Below are positions 63,871 through 64,000 of a stretch of DNA of 64,000 nt, one piece after another. The DNA is from Ambrosia x helenae (taxonomy: Eukaryota; Streptophyta; Magnoliopsida; Asterales; Asteraceae). Positions within the stretch are counted from its first letter, which is position 1; each line of letters starts with the position of its first letter. The stretch is taken from the NCBI GenBank assembly GCA_030844895.1, contig CM061233.1:59855468-59919467 (forward strand), in the 5' to 3' direction. Below the pieces are notes generated by a model. The model was not told where the DNA came from. It saw nothing but the letters and a program-made list of their open reading frames with translations, and searched no databases. Position numbers and translations under genes: made by a program.

Positions 63871-64000
63871 AGAGCAAGTTCGCTAAAATTACGCATTCCA
63901 ACGTCACGTTTCAATACCTTTTAACTTATCTACAAATATTTCCTACACTTAAATTGACAATCCGAGGAAAAAAGTACATAAACATTTTGTAATCACGTTC

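Overview
The window is nuclear plant DNA, AT-rich and dominated by nested transposable elements. The coding remnants are plant families: WSD1-type wax ester synthase, cytosolic ribosomal protein S16, exocyst SEC15B and an RHG1A-type RING-H2 E3 ligase. The Ty3 polyprotein, the LTR families and the hAT/MULE fold-back elements look to me like those of Asteraceae genomes. That family-level guess rests on recall, not on a search.

Layout. 1-9.3 kb: a SINE tail, two Tourist-like MITEs, exon 1 of a WS/DGAT gene (minus), a MULE remnant, a hAT MITE built from the word ATATCGG, a third Tourist MITE, an unrecognised 378-residue membrane-type ORF (minus), and 400 bp upstream of it a 1,274-bp Pack-MULE carrying the N-terminal part of SEC15B between long inverted repeats with a perfect 9-bp target duplication. 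10.5-11.1 kb: intact RPS16 (minus) with telo-box and site II promoter motifs. 11.5-14.9 kb: a non-autonomous LTR element primed by tRNA-Asp, with one unusual ORF. 15.2-35.1 kb: one old Ty3/gypsy chromovirus-like element (minus) broken by three insertions whose 5-bp target duplications are all intact: a TRIM (17.25-17.93 kb), a 7.1-kb LARD without coding capacity (18.70-25.84 kb) and a solo LTR of the LARD's family (26.65-29.01 kb). 35.98-42.47 kb: a decayed Ty1/copia element (plus) with a hAT MITE in its 3' LTR. 42.7-45.3 kb: a 5'-truncated L1-type LINE (minus).

46.7-55.9 kb: an RHG1A-like RING-H2 gene (plus). Its five coding exons can be read, but exon 1 has two frame breaks. Its introns hold at least five hAT-type 'word' elements (one nested in another) and a 593-bp fold-back. 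57.4-62.9 kb: two more hAT word elements; the second contains a TA-microsatellite-flanked MULE/Micron-like element with internal repeats and recurrent TGTTAC/GTAACA palindromes. 63.57-63.87 kb: a GC-rich terminal-inverted-repeat element.

Only RPS16 looks like an intact conserved gene. The most interesting structures are: (i) a set of 8-bp-TSD elements, each written in its own short palindromic word, several carrying a leader-like segment with a splice donor; (ii) the SEC15B Pack-MULE, whose TIR supplies the stop codon; (iii) a long intronic hairpin; (iv) palindromes upstream of the TATA box of the Ty3 LTR that differ between copies by paired changes. All identities come from reading the sequence and from family knowledge; no searches were run.
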